Part shown: one piece after another, positions 6,306 to 8,084 of the stretch
Layout of the letters: each line of letters opens with the position of its first letter
Numbering within the stretch: position 1 is the first letter of the stretch
The notes under the pieces: generated by a model
Databases searched by the model: none
Told to the model about the DNA's origin: nothing
The model's input: the letters and a program-made list of their open reading frames with translations, nothing else
Program-made: the position numbers and the translations under genes
DNA from: Kiritimatiellales bacterium
GTDB taxonomy: Bacteria; Verrucomicrobiota; Kiritimatiellia; Kiritimatiellales; Pontiellaceae
Assembly (NCBI GenBank): GCA_030621805.1
Contig: JAUXGY010000072.1
Span: 1 to 8,084, forward strand
Length of the DNA: 8,084 nt
Direction of reading: 5' to 3'

Positions 6306-8083
6306 GTGGATCTCCTTATTTGTATTTGACCTTTCATCTCGGCGGCATATTGATCGGCATTGAGGCCCACGATGAGGTGCAAGGTTTGATCCTCCAGTTT
6401 CACAACCCCTTGAACCCCATGGGCAAGTAGTGCCTGCTCATCGATTGGCGGCGCATCCTTCTTGCGTACTACGCGCAGGCGGGTTTCGGCACAGGCATCG
6501 ATTTGCTCGATGGCTTCGTTGCCGCCAAGTGCCTTCAAGTAGGCCGCCGCCTTTTGCGGCGCCTCGGCATCGCGCAACTTTGGAACTAAGGTGGCTGTTC
6601 CCGAAGAGACGACCGGCGAGCTCTCTTCCACCTCATCGGCCTCGGGGCCGGCCACCGCCAGATATTCCTCCATATCGGTTTTTAGATTTTCAGAGCGCGG
6701 GCCAAAGATGGCCTGCATATTGTTGCCGACAATCACGACCCCTGCGGCACCGAGGGCCTTGAGTTTGGCTTCGCTCGCCTTTGAAATATCCTTCACGCCA
6801 ATGCGCAGTCGGGTAATGCAGGCATCCAGATCTTCAATGTTGCTGCGCCCGCCAAAGGCACGCACCAGTTCCAGACTAAAGCTTTCTCCTGAAACACTGA
6901 CCGCCGCAACTTCGATATCCTCGTCTTCCCGGCCCGGGGTTTTGAGGTTCAGCTTGCGGATCAATACGGAGAAGATCACATAATACATCGCGCCCCAGAG
7001 CGGCCCGATGATCAACAACCACCAGCCGTTGGTTGATTTGGCGTAGAGCAGAATATAGTCGATCAGCCCGTGCGAGAAGGTGGTTCCCAGCTTCATCCCG
7101 ATCGATATGCAGGTAAAATAGGCCACCCCGGCGAGAAGTGCATGCACGCCGTAGAGCAACGGGGCCACAAACAGGAATGAAAACTCCAGCGGCTCGGTAA
7201 TGCCCGTCAGAAAACTGGTCAGCGCTGCCGACATCATGATTCCACCCACCAGGGCTTTCTTTGCTGGTTTCGCGGTATGCCAAATGGCAAGACTCGCGCC
7301 GACCAGACCAAACATTTTGAACAGGAATCCCCCCGCCAGGTTTCCAGCCGTTGGATCGCCCGCCAAATAACGCTGGATTTCGCCATGGATGATTTCCCCG
7401 GTCGCCGGATCGGTAAAACTGCCCACTTCGAAGAAAAACGGAACATTCCAGATGTGGTGCAACCCGAATGGAAGCAGGGCGCGTTCCACAACCCCGTAGG
7501 TGAAAAAAGCCAGCTTTGGATTGCTGTTCGCAGCCCAGTGGGAAAACTTGTCAATCCCGTTGCCAATGGGCGACCAGATAAAACTCAGCGCAATACCCAG
7601 CCCGATGGCCACAAAGGCGGTGATGATCGGAACGGAGCGCTTGCCGGCAAAGAACCCGAGATATTGGGGGAGTTTCACCTTGTAGAAGCGGTTGAAGACC
7701 GACGATGCAAACGCGCCGACCAGGATTCCGCCAAAGACCCCGGTATCGATTGCCGGGATGCCCATCACGAGCTTTGTTTCGACGCCCAGCAGCGTGGCCA
7801 TCACGCCCATGGTGGCCAGCAGCACGCAATAGCCCACCACGGCACTTAGCGCGGCCACCCCATCGTTCTTGGATAGCCCGAGCGCCACACCAACGGCAAA
7901 CAGCAGCGGAAGGTTTCCGAAGATGGCATCCCCGGCCGATTTCATGACGTCCGAGACAATCGCCGGCACCCATGAGAATCCGGCCGCTCCGACGCCGAGG
8001 AGAATACCGGCCACCGGCAATACGGCCACCGGCAGCAATAACGACTTGCCGATCTTCTGCAACAACCCAAACGATTTACTCAA
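6302..8083 (-). CDS. ptsG: PTS glucose permease, IIC-IIB plus second IIB-like domain (IICBB); 5' end at window edge
   Basis: This is the sugar-transporting Enzyme II of the phosphotransferase system: it takes up and phosphorylates hexose at the inner membrane. Residues 1-375 are the IIC domain, close to enterobacterial PtsG. It carries GKSLLLPVAVLPVAGILLG, PFGLHHIWNVPF (205-216) and the GITEP motif (294-298), which contributes to sugar binding. A linker with KTPGRE joins IIB (about 401-475), with the phosphocysteine site DLDACITRLR (C422; C421 in E. coli). After an acidic linker a second IIB-like domain (about 508-583) has QIDACAETRLR (C531), one residue longer between Cys and TRLR than the canonical site. 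No IIA domain is present, so a separate Crr-like IIA is needed. The first codon in view is TTG at 8083; by alignment to PtsG it could be the real start, or an ATG may lie a few codons upstream outside the window. Glucose is the best guess; glucosamine or GlcNAc is possible. Confidence 0.9.
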   Translation of the reverse strand: MSKSFGLLQKIGKSLLLPVAVLPVAGILLGVGAAGFSWVPAIVSDVMKSAGDAIFGNLPLLFAVGVALGLSKNDGVAALSAVVGYCVLLATMGVMATLLGVETKLVMGIPAIDTGVFGGILVGAFASSVFNRFYKVKLPQYLGFFAGKRSVPIITAFVAIGLGIALSFIWSPIGNGIDKFSHWAANSNPKLAFFTYGVVERALLPFGLHHIWNVPFFFEVGSFTDPATGEIIHGEIQRYLAGDPTAGNLAGGFLFKMFGLVGASLAIWHTAKPAKKALVGGIMMSAALTSFLTGITEPLEFSFLFVAPLLYGVHALLAGVAYFTCISIGMKLGTTFSHGLIDYILLYAKSTNGWWLLIIGPLWGAMYYVIFSVLIRKLNLKTPGREDEDIEVAAVSVSGESFSLELVRAFGGRSNIEDLDACITRLRIGVKDISKASEAKLKALGAAGVVIVGNNMQAIFGPRSENLKTDMEEYLAVAGPEADEVEESSPVVSSGTATLVPKLRDAEAPQKAAAYLKALGGNEAIEQIDACAETRLRVVRKKDAPPIDEQALLAHGVQGVVKLEDQTLHLIVGLNADQYAAEMKGQIQIRRST

Positions 8084-8084
8084 C

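Noticed and set aside
7277..7849. 190-codon plus-strand open frame opposite ptsG
   Set aside because: Antisense shadow of a strongly conserved PTS permease; no recognisable domain.

Overview
The window comes from a Gram-negative bacterium. It encodes a trimeric porin of the DcaP type, two lipoproteins with clear lipoboxes and a glutaminase with a signal peptide. Base composition is moderately GC-rich and nearly every gene has a strong AAGGAG-type ribosome binding site. The gene content does not fix the phylum. A PVC-type organism (Kiritimatiellota or Lentisphaerota) or a deltaproteobacterial lineage would both fit, but that is a guess. All intact genes lie on the minus strand, so transcription runs from high to low coordinates. 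No tRNA, rRNA, CRISPR array, transposase or phage gene was seen.

Right part (8083 down to 2843): four tightly packed genes that look like one operon. First is a PtsG-like glucose PTS permease with an extra second EIIB-like domain (IICBB). It overlaps by ATGA an exported serine-type glutaminase A. A DcaP-family outer-membrane porin follows after 15 nt, and after another 16 nt a polytopic membrane protein of the HGSNAT/DUF1624 acyltransferase type. Together they would cover outer membrane, periplasm and inner membrane. The operon promoter lies outside the window.

Middle (about 2405-2814, plus strand): the decayed C-terminal remnant of an outer-membrane beta-barrel protein, read in three successive frames and with no start. 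It is the only plus-strand coding trace.

Left-centre (2268 down to 510): a second operon with an HdeD-family membrane protein, a lipoprotein carrying two VOC (glyoxalase-fold) domains that overlaps it by ATGA, and a small Tyr/Gly/Arg-rich lipoprotein starting 2 nt after the VOC stop. The order suggests an envelope or stress function.

Left edge (509 to 1): a 250-nt intergenic region holds nested inverted repeats of GCAACGGA, one of which is a plausible terminator for the HdeD operon. After it comes the 5' part of a CoA-disulfide-reductase-like flavoprotein, cut by the window edge.

The most interesting points are the trans-envelope PTS/glutaminase/porin/acyltransferase operon, the tandem EIIB domains with a shifted second motif, the exported glutaminase, and the membrane-anchored VOC protein coupled to HdeD.
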